Positions 16,738 to 25,558 of a stretch of 64,000 bases of DNA are shown piece after piece. Made by a program: the position numbers and the translations under genes. The notes under the pieces were generated by a model. The model worked only from the letters and a program-made list of their open reading frames with translations. It was not told where the DNA came from and did no database searches. The DNA comes from Peribacillus simplex (GTDB lineage: Bacteria > Bacillota > Bacilli > Bacillales > DSM-1321), in NCBI RefSeq assembly GCF_900156045.1, contig NZ_FTMX01000007.1, positions 124,001-188,000 on the forward strand. Reading direction: 5' to 3'. How positions within the stretch are numbered: the first letter of the stretch is position 1; each line of letters begins with the position of its first letter.

Positions 16738-17577
16738 ATGGCCAATAAAAAAGAATGGCTGAAAGGCTCATTCTTCAAGACTTTCATAAAACGGTTACAT
16801 GTGGATGATGTGTCGGGGCTTGCAGCACAACTGTCTTATTTCTTCTTGCTTTCCCTGTTTCCGTTACTTATTTTTTTATTCACTTTATTGGCCTATCTGC
16901 CATTTTCCCAAGAAGATATATTAAATACCGTCCGTACATATGCGCCTGACGATTCGATGAAAATCATCGAGGCTAACCTATCGGAAGTGATGGAAGCGAA
17001 TGGGACTTTATTGTCGTTTGGTGTCATCGGAACGATATGGTCGGCATCGAATGGGATGAATGCAATCATTAAGGCATTTAACCATGCATATGGTGTAAAA
17101 GAAAGTCGAACTTTCTTTATTTCCCGGGGAATGTCGATTCTACTCACATTAGCGATGATTTTTGTTTTTATTGTCGTTTTATTGCTGCCGGTATTCGGAA
17201 AACAGATCGGAGTGTTCCTATTTGCTGAAATTGGACAATCCGATGAATTTCTTACGATTTGGAACCAACTTCGCTGGGTGATCAGTACGCTTGTATTTTT
17301 AATTGTGTTCACAATCCTTTATTGGATTGCGCCCAACATAAAGCTGAAGTGCATAACCGTAATGCCTGGTGCTATCTTTGCAACGGCAGGGTGGAGTCTT
17401 GCTTCCTTTTTGTTTTCTTTTTATGTGGAGAACTTCGCAAATTATTCCGCAACATATGGAAGTCTTGGAGGGATAATCGTATTAATGGTTTGGTTTTATT
17501 TATCGGGACTCATCATCATAATGGGCGGGGAAATAAATGCGCTCATAAGTGAAAAGGAAAAACCAGAATGTGTATGA
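16738..17577 (+). CDS. yfkH: YihY/BrkB-family membrane protein (yfkH position)
   Basis: A 279-residue polytopic membrane protein, paralogue of the one at 3563-4429. Shared motifs: DDVSGLAAQLSYFFLLSLFPLL, IGTIWSASNGMNAIIKAFNHAYG, NYSATYGSLGGIIVLMVWFYLSG and MGGEINAL. RBS GGTGGAGGT immediately before ATG. Gene order (yfkK, this gene, yfkF, chaA) makes it the YfkH orthologue. Role unknown. Confidence 0.88.
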   Translation: MANKKEWLKGSFFKTFIKRLHVDDVSGLAAQLSYFFLLSLFPLLIFLFTLLAYLPFSQEDILNTVRTYAPDDSMKIIEANLSEVMEANGTLLSFGVIGTIWSASNGMNAIIKAFNHAYGVKESRTFFISRGMSILLTLAMIFVFIVVLLLPVFGKQIGVFLFAEIGQSDEFLTIWNQLRWVISTLVFLIVFTILYWIAPNIKLKCITVMPGAIFATAGWSLASFLFSFYVENFANYSATYGSLGGIIVLMVWFYLSGLIIIMGGEINALISEKEKPECV

Positions 17578-17663
17578 GCTTCCTGGAGTTCCCGTAATAG
17601 CAAGCTAACATGCTGCGGATACTATTCAAGAAATGACAACTTTAGAAGAGGAGGAGTTCTTTC

Positions 17664-17762
17664 ATGAGTAAAAAGGATGGCAGCACAAAGCAAAAAGGAA
17701 AAAATAAAGGTTCGAACCATAAAACTTCAGGTTCTGCAAACGGTAAGAACGGATATCACTAA
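17664..17762 (+). CDS. 32-residue basic, lysine/glycine-rich peptide
   Basis: A short frame with a strong ribosome binding site (GAGGAGGAG, 8 bases before ATG) and its own terminator. The peptide is rich in K, G, S and N (it begins MSKKDGSTKQKGKNKG and ends NGKNGYH) and has no hydrophobic segment. The composition resembles minor small acid-soluble spore proteins, but I cannot match it to a named family. A real gene seems likely because of the signal pair. Confidence 0.6.
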   Translation: MSKKDGSTKQKGKNKGSNHKTSGSANGKNGYH

Positions 17763-17775
17763 ATGAAACGATCAT

Positions 17776-17806
17776 AAAAAAAGGGAGCCTTGGAAGGCTC
17801 CTTTTT
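17776..17806. terminator. Bidirectional terminator
   Basis: AAAAGGGAGCC (17779-17789) pairs with GGCTCCTTTTT (17796-17806), between the convergent small peptide gene and the metal ATPase. Confidence 0.92.
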
Positions 17807-17811
17807 CATGT

Positions 17812-19731
17812 TTAGTTTCTCAAAAGTCTTAAGCTGTTCAGAATAACGAGAATTGTACTTCCTTCATGGCCAATGACGCCATATGGGAGGTCTAGAAATT
17901 GAAGGAAATTGGATGCTATCAAAATCATGATGACCGAAATTGAAAAGATGACGTTTTGTTTGATGATCCGATTCATCTTCTTGGATAATTTGACTGCTTC
18001 CGCAATGCGCGGCAGATCATTCTTCATCAGAACGACATCCGCTGTCTCCAAGGCAACATCCGTGCCTTCACCCATTGCAATTCCAACAGATGCTGTTGCA
18101 AGTGCAGGTGCATCATTGATGCCATCCCCAACCATTGCTACAGTGCCAAAATGTTCTTTCAGCTTTTTCACTTCAGTCACTTTGGTTTCAGGTAGACATT
18201 CGGCAATATATGCATCTATATGGCTCTCCGAAGCAATCGCTTTAGCCGTTTTTTCCCCATCCCCTGTAAGCATGACGGTATGGATGCCCTCATTTTTCAA
18301 GGCTTCGATGGCTGTAACGGTTTCTTCACGAACGACATCTTTCAAAGTGAGTATGCCTGCAATTCCTTGATCATCTTTTGCATAAACGATTGTCTTACCT
18401 TGTTCAGCCAATGTCAGTGCAATGCCATTTTGGAATCGTTCTGCTTCACTGCGACCGACGAAATCAGCTTTTCCGACTTGCCAAAGCACGCCATTGATAT
18501 AGGCTTGAACCCCATTACCAGAGATATCTTCCATGTTATTTGGTTTAATGATATCCTTTTGCAATTTTGATTTGGCATAACGTACGATTGATGTTGCCAA
18601 AGGGTGATTCGAATAATTTTCAACAGATGCAATATGAAATAAGAAATCATCTTCGTTTAAATCTTCGCGGATAATGACATCCGTTACCTCTGGTTTTCCT
18701 TTTGTCAATGTACCGGTTTTATCTAAAGCAATTGCCTGCAGATTACCTAGATTCTCAAGATGGATGCCTCCTTTAAATAAAATGCCATGACGGGCTCCAT
18801 TTGAAATGGCAGAAAGTGTAGCTGGCATAATAGAGGCAACAAGGGCACAAGGAGAAGCGACAACGAGCAGGATCATCGCTCTGTAGAATGTCTCGGTCCA
18901 GCTCCACCCCAATAGGAAATGGGGTACGAACATCATCAAGCCGACAACCGTCAATACTACTTTTACATAAGTCCCTTCAAACCGTTCAATGAACAGCTGG
19001 GAAGGGGACTTTTCACTTTGTGCGGATTGAACGAGAGTGATTATTTTTTGAAATAATGTTTCACTTGCCGGTTTCGTGATTTCCACGGTAATCGTTCCAC
19101 GGAGATTAACCGTTCCCGCAAATACTTCATCATCCAATGATTTACTGACTGGTAGGGATTCGCCAGTGATGGCGGCTTCATCTATATTGGTACGGCCGTC
19201 CGTGATTTTTCCATCTGAAGGAACTCTCTCACCTGGTTTCACTAAAATCAAATCCCCGACATGCAGCTGTGAAACGGATACGGTTTCTTCATATCCGTTA
19301 GTGATGCGCAGTGCTTCTTCGGGCTGTAAGTCCATTAATGCCGAAATTTCTTTATGGCTTTTATTCATCGTGTATGTCTCAAGGGCACCGCTTAAAGCGA
19401 AGATGAAAATCAATATGGCACCTTCCGTCCAGTATCCGATGACCGCAGAACCGATTGCTGCAAAAATCATCAGCATCTCAACATTCAATTCCCGGTCGGC
19501 AATCGTATCTTCTATGCCTTCTTTTGCCTTGGCATATCCGCCAATCAAGAAAGAGGCCAAGTATATGACGATGGAAGTGGTTTCCATTCCGTTCTTTGAA
19601 AGGACCCAGCCCAATAATATAAGTAAACCGCTGAATAATGCAGCAATAAGTTCTAGATGAGGTTTCGCTTTTTCCAACCAAGTGGTTTTGCATGCAGCCG
19701 GTTGGGTTAAATGTTTAGTATCTGTAGTCAT
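17812..19731 (-). CDS. pfeT: P1B-4-type metal-exporting ATPase, PfeT (ZosA)-like
   Basis: A 639-residue P-type ATPase. TGES is at 189-192, the SPC metal-site motif at 293-295, the phosphorylated aspartate D337 in DKTGTLT, then SNHPLA and GDGINDAPALA. The SPC (rather than CPC) motif and the absence of an N-terminal CxxC metal-binding domain place it in the P1B-4 class, like B. subtilis PfeT, an Fe(II) exporter that was first described as a zinc transporter. ATG 19731 follows GGGAGGGAG; a GTG at 19746 is less likely. The promoter carries Fur-like boxes, supporting iron efflux. Co(II) or Zn(II) export is the alternative. Confidence 0.85.
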   Translation of the reverse strand: MTTDTKHLTQPAACKTTWLEKAKPHLELIAALFSGLLILLGWVLSKNGMETTSIVIYLASFLIGGYAKAKEGIEDTIADRELNVEMLMIFAAIGSAVIGYWTEGAILIFIFALSGALETYTMNKSHKEISALMDLQPEEALRITNGYEETVSVSQLHVGDLILVKPGERVPSDGKITDGRTNIDEAAITGESLPVSKSLDDEVFAGTVNLRGTITVEITKPASETLFQKIITLVQSAQSEKSPSQLFIERFEGTYVKVVLTVVGLMMFVPHFLLGWSWTETFYRAMILLVVASPCALVASIMPATLSAISNGARHGILFKGGIHLENLGNLQAIALDKTGTLTKGKPEVTDVIIREDLNEDDFLFHIASVENYSNHPLATSIVRYAKSKLQKDIIKPNNMEDISGNGVQAYINGVLWQVGKADFVGRSEAERFQNGIALTLAEQGKTIVYAKDDQGIAGILTLKDVVREETVTAIEALKNEGIHTVMLTGDGEKTAKAIASESHIDAYIAECLPETKVTEVKKLKEHFGTVAMVGDGINDAPALATASVGIAMGEGTDVALETADVVLMKNDLPRIAEAVKLSKKMNRIIKQNVIFSISVIMILIASNFLQFLDLPYGVIGHEGSTILVILNSLRLLRN

Positions 19732-19765
19732 AAGACTCCCTCCCACATTCTTCTCTATTTTGTGT

Positions 19766-19786
19766 AAATGATATAGATTATCATTT
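19766..19786. promoter_or_regulatory. Fur box upstream of pfeT
   Basis: TGATATAGATTATCA (19769-19783) agrees with the Fur 7-1-7 consensus TGATAATNATTATCA at all but two positions and extends outward as an inverted repeat (AAATGATA/TATCATTT). It lies between the -10 element and the start codon. PerR boxes have a related sequence, so PerR binding is also possible. Confidence 0.72.
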
Positions 19787-19788
19787 GT

Positions 19789-19816
19789 GTTATATCTAAT
19801 TGAGAAAGATAATCAA
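19789..19816 (-). promoter_or_regulatory. pfeT promoter with second Fur-like site
   Basis: On the minus strand TTGATT (19811-19816), a 16-base spacer and TATAAC (19789-19794) form a SigA-type promoter. A weaker Fur-like 15-mer (19801-19815, TGAGAAAGATAATCA on the plus strand) overlaps the -35. Confidence 0.6.
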
Positions 19817-20060
19817 CGTCATTTCTCTGGATAAAATATGAAAGCTGCCACCGTAATTGCGATGACAGCAATGTTTTCAAAGGTTTATAAATGTGATGTC
19901 CCTTTTGTTATTATTATAATACCACATATCCTATTCGGAAATAAAGAAGAATGATTCTAATCTAGTAAAAAATATAAAGTATCTCCTAACCAATATAAAG
20001 TCTATTGATAAATACCGTTCAAATTGAATAATAAAAGAAGCGTCCAGATAAAAAACTATA
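19817..20060. other. Intergenic region without a gene
   Basis: AT-rich sequence between the pfeT promoter and the end of yfkF. No frame with a ribosome binding site and no convincing terminator for yfkF were found. Confidence 0.45.
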
Positions 20061-21227
20061 CTACATAACTGAAGCAGGCATTTTTTCCTTAAACAAGGCC
20101 AATGATATGAAGACAAGGAAAAGCATGATACTGATCATATAGAAAAAATTTCCTCCGTCAATGTGTTCTATAACCAGGCCGCCAAAGAATGGACCGACGA
20201 TGCTGCCGAGACTAAAGAATATACTGCATAATAAATTCCCGGCAGGTAATAGGTTTCTAGGTAAAAGATCTGCCATATAACTGATTCCAAGCGAGAAAGT
20301 CGAACCAACCATCATTCCGCCAAACATAAAGCAGATGAATAGGCCAAGTACTGAATGGGAATAAATCCCTGCAAGTGTGAATATGGCAAACCCTGAAATA
20401 AGAATCGTCAGCAAGGTCTTTCGCCGTCCAAAACGGTCACTGACCATCCCCAAGGGGATCTGGGTAAGCAGAGTCCCTGCAGAAAATGCCGGAATGATGA
20501 TGGATACTGCGGTTAAATCGATTCCGGAGCGCAGGGCGAATACAGGAAAATTGCTATTCAATGAGGCTTCAAGCACGCCAAATGTAAACGGAAGTAAAAA
20601 AGCGACCCAGGCTATGCGGCTAACTTTCGTAAACCTTTTGAGTGTGCCAAGGAATGATGTGCTTTCAGAATCATCCTGTTCAGGAAGCTCATTTCTAATT
20701 AGGAAAACAGTGGACCAAGCCAGAAGGCTAAGTATCGATGTGATGATGAAAGGCAAAGACTGATTGATTTCGAGAAGCTTCGTCATCAGCGGGCCAACCA
20801 TGAAGCCAAGACTGAAGAAAAGTCCATAAATGGCAAGATTCCTTCCGCGCTTCGCTATTGGTGAAATGGCAGTGATCCATGTCTGTGTAGCAAAGTGAAG
20901 TGTATGATCGCCGATACCAATGAAGAAACGCAGTACGAACCAAAACCAGAATGATTTCCAGACAGGAAAAAAGGCAAGTGATACAATGACCGTTATCCCG
21001 CCAAATAATATCAATGGCTTATAGCCGTATTTCCGGAGTGGGGCTTCCATAAAAGGAGAAATCAATAGAATTCCAATATAAAGGGAGGCTGCATGAAACC
21101 CGTTTAGGGATGAGCTAATTCCTTCATTTTCAAAAATGATGGCAATGATCGGCAGGAGCATCCCTTGAGAAAACCCCGATATGCCGACAATTAAGATTAA
21201 AACGCTTAAAAGCAATTTATTATTCAT
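20061..21227 (-). CDS. yfkF: Major facilitator superfamily transporter YfkF
   Basis: A 388-residue transporter with about twelve membrane segments. The MFS loop motif is seen as GMVSDRFGRRKTLL in the middle of the chain, and a weaker copy, ISPIAKRGRNLAIYG, in the N-terminal half. Substrate unknown; drug-efflux-like. RBS TAGGAG about 10 bases before ATG. It is divergent from chaA, as expected from the conserved yfk order. Confidence 0.83.
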   Translation of the reverse strand: MNNKLLLSVLILIVGISGFSQGMLLPIIAIIFENEGISSSLNGFHAASLYIGILLISPFMEAPLRKYGYKPLILFGGITVIVSLAFFPVWKSFWFWFVLRFFIGIGDHTLHFATQTWITAISPIAKRGRNLAIYGLFFSLGFMVGPLMTKLLEINQSLPFIITSILSLLAWSTVFLIRNELPEQDDSESTSFLGTLKRFTKVSRIAWVAFLLPFTFGVLEASLNSNFPVFALRSGIDLTAVSIIIPAFSAGTLLTQIPLGMVSDRFGRRKTLLTILISGFAIFTLAGIYSHSVLGLFICFMFGGMMVGSTFSLGISYMADLLPRNLLPAGNLLCSIFFSLGSIVGPFFGGLVIEHIDGGNFFYMISIMLFLVFISLALFKEKMPASVM

Positions 21228-21419
21228 AAAATCATGTCTCCTAAGAAATCTATACCTTCTTGATGTTACATCTTAGGAAGAGGATTAAGCAATAGAAATT
21301 TGGGTAAATATTGTCAAGAAGAGAGGTGTTGATAAAATTTTCCTTTGTCATCCACCGAAGATTATGTATGATAGTTTTTGTTACATAAAAAGAACTATAG
21401 GATTGTGAGGAGAAGTATC

Positions 21420-22475
21420 GTGAATAAAATATTTTTGGGGCTTGTCCTGTTAGGCGTCCCTTTATCTGTCATTGGGTCATTATTGCATTGGCCGAGTGTA
21501 ATCATGTTCATAGTATATTGCTTAACAATCGTGGCGCTGGCAGGCTTCATGGGCCGGGCCACTGAAAGCTTAGCGATCGTTATGGGACCAAGGATTGGCG
21601 GTCTCTTGAACGCAACGTTTGGTAATGCAGTAGAATTGATCATATCCATCTTTTCATTAAAGGCGGGTCTAGTGGGTGTCGTGCTGGCGTCTTTGACTGG
21701 TTCCGTTTTAGGAAATTTATTGTTGGTGGCAGGACTTTCATTCTTTGTCGGAGGGACTAAATATAAACGGCAGAAGTTTAATGTATTCGATGCGAGGCAT
21801 AATGCCGGTCTATTGATTTTTGCTGTAATTGTAGCCTTCGTCATACCGGAAATATTCACACAAAACATGGGTGAATCAAGCACGATGTCGTTAAGTGTCG
21901 GAATTTCCATTATATTGATCTTATTATATCTTGCTGCATTATTCTTTAAATTGGTTACTCACCGCGGGGTATATCAGCATACAGAGAAACTCGAGGAACA
22001 TGAAGAGGAAGTACCGGAGTGGAGCAGGAAAAAGGCAATTATAATACTTGCAGCCGCTACATTGGCTGTTGCTTACGTATCGGAAAAACTTGTACATACG
22101 TTTAGCGAGGTGGGGGAAGCTTTCGGATGGTCGGAGTTATTCATCGGTGTCATTATCGTTGCGATTGTCGGTAACGCGGCAGAGCATGCTTCCGCCGTCA
22201 TAATGGCCTATAAAAACAAAATGGATGTCGCTGTGGAGATTGCCGTTGGTTCCACGCTTCAAGTAGCGATGTTCGTTGCCCCAGTACTCGTATTGATTTC
22301 GTTAATGTATCCAACGAGTATGCCGCTTGTTTTCACAATGCCGGAACTGATATCAATGGTTTCAGCAGTCTTTCTGGTAATCATGATTTCTAATGATGGG
22401 GAAACGAACTGGTTTGAAGGCCTTACCTTATTGGCCGCTTACTTCATTATGGGAATTGGATTTTATTTATTATAA
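21420..22475 (+). CDS. chaA: Ca2+/H+ antiporter ChaA (YfkE)
   Basis: CaCA-superfamily exchanger that exports calcium in return for protons. From the GTG at 21420 it is 351 residues, the same length as B. subtilis YfkE, whose structure is known. The two alpha-repeats carry the ion-binding glutamates E72 (GNAVELI) and E255 (GNAAEHASA). An acidic loop, EKLEEHEEEVPEW, lies between the halves. The start was chosen for GAGGAG six bases upstream and the family N-terminus; a more upstream in-frame TTG lacks a ribosome site. Confidence 0.93.
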   Translation: MNKIFLGLVLLGVPLSVIGSLLHWPSVIMFIVYCLTIVALAGFMGRATESLAIVMGPRIGGLLNATFGNAVELIISIFSLKAGLVGVVLASLTGSVLGNLLLVAGLSFFVGGTKYKRQKFNVFDARHNAGLLIFAVIVAFVIPEIFTQNMGESSTMSLSVGISIILILLYLAALFFKLVTHRGVYQHTEKLEEHEEEVPEWSRKKAIIILAAATLAVAYVSEKLVHTFSEVGEAFGWSELFIGVIIVAIVGNAAEHASAVIMAYKNKMDVAVEIAVGSTLQVAMFVAPVLVLISLMYPTSMPLVFTMPELISMVSAVFLVIMISNDGETNWFEGLTLLAAYFIMGIGFYLL

Positions 22476-22480
22476 GAATG

Positions 22481-22515
22481 CAGGCCTTCCAATGTGGGAG
22501 GTCTTTCTTTTTATA
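22481..22515 (+). terminator. Terminator after chaA
   Basis: AGGCCTTCC pairs (with two G-U pairs) with GGGAGGTCT, followed by TTCTTTTT. Confidence 0.75.
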
Positions 22516-22529
22516 AAATTAAAAAATAA

Positions 22530-22567
22530 AAATGACTCTGCTCAGGTTAGATTTAGCAGAGTCATTT
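22530..22567. terminator. Second hairpin, bidirectional
   Basis: AAATGACTCTGCT (22530-22542) and AGCAGAGTCATTT (22555-22567) form a perfect 13-bp stem with a 12-base loop. The flanks are A-rich and T-rich. The remaining 380 bases before yfkD hold no gene I can support. Confidence 0.6.
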
Positions 22568-22945
22568 CTATATTAGTAAATTACCATTCATAAATTATTC
22601 CAAAATTTTTCATCATGCTTTTGAAAAAGTTGAGAAAATATTCTAGAGTGTCACACCATCCTTTTACATCAGATTTAAGTATTGGCGAATTCGTTTTCTG
22701 TCATCCTTTAAAAGGGTGTCATGGATTGTTCGATAAGCATACCTCCTGAAGGTTTAATAGGTATGAACGATTTCGCCTCCTTTTTATAATGTAAAATAAG
22801 TATAACTGATTTAAAGAGAAAAGTAAATATTCTGAACTTTACAAATTTATTACAAAATTGAAATCGGAATGAAATGTATAGAATGTTGGCTAAAAACAAA
22901 ATCTATAATCAATATGATTGAACCCCTCAAAAGGAGTGCGACAGC

Positions 22946-23758
22946 ATGAAAAGAACTATTATTATTACGATGATTGCCCTAATTGCCTTTATTCAGGCGA
23001 ATGTAAGCTTTGCAGCTGATATACCAGAAGCCAAAGCAAATCCGAACAAGGTGAATATCCCACCTTCAGTATTGAATATTGCAAAGGAGAATACGTATCC
23101 GAACCCGACCCAGGATCTTCCGATGCTGCAGCCGAGTAATCTTGCCAAACAATTGATCGATTCGTCGGATATCAAGATTGAAAACCCAGAACTCATACAA
23201 ATGTTGAATGAATCCGCAATTGCAAAAGCCCCGCTTGCTTTTGGATACAGGGCGACCATTTACCTTGGCCATTGGGCCTTGAATTATGAGTCCTCGGAAA
23301 CGGCACCAAACTGGGAATACCAAAAGATCAATACGAATTACTATGATAATCGTGGAGGTGAAGTTCCATATAAGATCCGTTATGTCCAGGAAAGTCAGAA
23401 GGCAGTGAGTGGCGGTCTGACAGCGAAAATTCCCAAGGCTGAGGATGTTCAAAAGATGATGCTGCTAAAAGCCACTGAAAAAACGAATTTGCCATTGGCT
23501 TTTGAAACGATCATCGGAGCTGGTACGAAAAAAGATCAAGTATACAATGTTGCTTCAAATAGGATTGGTTACTTGTCCAGTTTTGCTTCCGCCGTCAATG
23601 AAAAAGGCAAGGTCACATATGGAGAAGTATATTTGAACTTAAAAGGAAATAAAAGAACCATTACGATAAAGAACATCACATCACAAGGCATTGGTGCATG
23701 GATACCGGTTCAGGACCATGTTTCCTACAGCTTTACAGTTTCGCAGCAACCCAGGTAA
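22946..23758 (+). CDS. yfkD: YfkD-family secreted protein
   Basis: A 270-residue protein with a clear Sec signal peptide (residues 1-24, ending ANVSFAAD). The mature part matches the bacilli-specific YfkD family; its function is unknown. Distinctive stretches are RATIYLGHWALNYES and NITSQGIGAWIPVQDHVSYSF at the C-terminus. RBS AAAGGAG 9 bases before ATG. Lies between chaA and yfkAB, exactly as in B. subtilis, and converges on yfkAB over a shared terminator. Confidence 0.88.
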   Translation: MKRTIIITMIALIAFIQANVSFAADIPEAKANPNKVNIPPSVLNIAKENTYPNPTQDLPMLQPSNLAKQLIDSSDIKIENPELIQMLNESAIAKAPLAFGYRATIYLGHWALNYESSETAPNWEYQKINTNYYDNRGGEVPYKIRYVQESQKAVSGGLTAKIPKAEDVQKMMLLKATEKTNLPLAFETIIGAGTKKDQVYNVASNRIGYLSSFASAVNEKGKVTYGEVYLNLKGNKRTITIKNITSQGIGAWIPVQDHVSYSFTVSQQPR

Positions 23759-23761
23759 ATT

Positions 23762-23790
23762 GAAAAACTCGCCGGATTGGCGAGTTTTTC
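23762..23790. terminator. Bidirectional terminator
   Basis: GAAAAACTCGCC (23762-23773) pairs with GGCGAGTTTTTC (23779-23790). Confidence 0.93.
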
Positions 23791-23791
23791 T

Positions 23792-24919
23792 TCATATGGT
23801 TGACTTCCTGATCCTGAAGTCCTCCTTCGGGTAGTAGGCATTTTTGACGAGAACATTCGGGCCCAGACATTTGACTGCCGGGCAGTGGCAGTTCAATTCA
23901 TTGGCCAGTTTCGAACTCATCCATGTGTCATAGGAATCGGTCAAGGGCTGGTCTTTGATATTTCCTAATGTAGGCGCGTCCCCGAAATCGGTCACGATCA
24001 CTTCCCCTGTGAAAATATTGATGTTCAACCTGGAACGTCCATCAGGGTCATTCCTTACAGTCACTTTATGTGAACCATAAAGGCGTTGAAGCAGCTTTAT
24101 ATCCTCTTTACTGTTATTGCAAGGATAAAATGGCAGGGTACCGAAAAGCATCCAAACATTTTCATCACGGATATCAAGCAAATGATGAATCGCTTCACGC
24201 ATATTATCCAATGATAAAGTTTCAAGTGCCGAAGCGAAATCGCTTGGATACATCGGATGAATTTCATGCCTTTGACATCCCATTTCATCGACGATCTGTC
24301 TGTGAATATGTTCAAGATGAGGCAATGTGCGTTTATTAAGCATCGTTTCTGCAGATACCAGCACACCAGCTTTTGTCAGGGCACGGGAATTTTCGATCAT
24401 TTTATCAAATAGTTTCTTTCGCTGTTCCCGAGATGGTTTTCGGTCCATCATGGCAAAGCCGATATCAATGAATTCATCGATCGTTCCCCAATTATGGGAA
24501 ATGTGCAGAACATCCAAATAAGGAATGATTTCCTCATACCGTTCCAAGTCAAGGGTCAAGTTGGAATTGATTTGTGTCCGGACCCCGCGGCTACGGGCAT
24601 ATTTCAATAGAGGCAAAACATAATTCTTCACTTGTTTTCTTGAAAGCATCGGTTCACCGCCAGTGATGCTGAGCGAACGAAGCAAAGGGATCTCATCAAG
24701 GCGCTGAATCAGTAATTCCAAAGGCAGGGCATCCGGGTCCTTGGGCTGAAGTGTGTAACCGACGGCACAATGCTCACAACGCATATTGCAAAGGGTTGTG
24801 GTGGTGAACTCCACGTTGGTGAGGCTGAGTTTTCCATATTGTTCAACGTCCATATATGCTTCCCAAGGATCATACTTGGGTGTAATTGGTGTTAAAAGAT
24901 CTTGCTTGATTATTGACAT
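23792..24919 (-). CDS. yfkAB: Radical SAM protein YfkAB
   Basis: A 375-residue radical SAM enzyme. The 4Fe-4S-binding CxxxCxxC is CNMRCEHC at about residues 44-51, with the SAM-binding GGEP motif in SITGGEPMLSR. The C-terminal region has more cysteines (NCHCPAVKCLGPN), as in SPASM-type proteins with extra clusters. The substrate is unknown. RBS AAGGAG 8 bases upstream of ATG. The order chaA-yfkD-yfkAB-yfjT is conserved with B. subtilis, where yfkA and yfkB were first described as two genes but form one. Confidence 0.88.
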   Translation of the reverse strand: MSIIKQDLLTPITPKYDPWEAYMDVEQYGKLSLTNVEFTTTTLCNMRCEHCAVGYTLQPKDPDALPLELLIQRLDEIPLLRSLSITGGEPMLSRKQVKNYVLPLLKYARSRGVRTQINSNLTLDLERYEEIIPYLDVLHISHNWGTIDEFIDIGFAMMDRKPSREQRKKLFDKMIENSRALTKAGVLVSAETMLNKRTLPHLEHIHRQIVDEMGCQRHEIHPMYPSDFASALETLSLDNMREAIHHLLDIRDENVWMLFGTLPFYPCNNSKEDIKLLQRLYGSHKVTVRNDPDGRSRLNINIFTGEVIVTDFGDAPTLGNIKDQPLTDSYDTWMSSKLANELNCHCPAVKCLGPNVLVKNAYYPKEDFRIRKSTI

Positions 24920-25069
24920 ATTTAAAACTCCTTACGTAATAATGCACTAACCCATTATGAACAATGGGAACAAAAATTGTCAAATGGCGGAGAGCTGCGT
25001 TTATAGCTTGCCATTGCACTTTCAAGCAGATTTCGTTACGATGAAAGAAGAACGGAAGGAGAGTGCCTC

Positions 25070-25255
25070 ATGGGAAAATCCATTACAGGTAAAAACGAAC
25101 AATTAACATACTTAAAAGAACGCCTCACGATGTTCATGGAAGTTCTTGATCATATCGAACCGGAAAATACGGAGTTGGAAGATATAGACCGTTTAATCGG
25201 CATGATAGATGATTTAGAAGGCAAAGTGGAACAATTCAAGACCAGGGAAGACTAA
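25070..25255 (+). CDS. yfjT: SE1561-family small protein YfjT
   Basis: A 61-residue, acidic, probably coiled-coil protein of the SE1561/YfjT family, function unknown. Core: QLTYLKERLTMFMEVLDHIE followed by a glutamate- and aspartate-rich helix. RBS GGAAGGAG 8 bases before ATG, and a good terminator follows. Confidence 0.82.
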   Translation: MGKSITGKNEQLTYLKERLTMFMEVLDHIEPENTELEDIDRLIGMIDDLEGKVEQFKTRED

Positions 25256-25299
25256 TATCTGTTTCGATAGTATGACTTTTTCAATGTTAATATTCATGA

Positions 25300-25332
25300 G
25301 GGATGACGAGAAACCTGCGTCATCCCTTTTAT
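25300..25332 (+). terminator. Terminator after yfjT
   Basis: GGGATGACG (25300-25308) pairs with CGTCATCCC (25318-25326), followed by TTTT. The next 225 bases hold only the leader of the fumarase gene. Confidence 0.88.
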
Positions 25333-25558
25333 TATCAAATCTTCTTGGAAATGATTGGTGAAGATATTTGATTTATGGGCTATTTAAAGCGCTTTGATCA
25401 TTTCACTCCAAATTGCTGTTCATTAAGAAAAATAATTACTTGTTTTCGAAAGATTATGTTAGATGTATAATAAAACGGGTGTTGAATCATTCGCTATTTA
25501 TAGAGAAGCAGGGAAATGATTAATCTAATCTAGGGGAAATAAGAGGGGGAAGAGAAAT

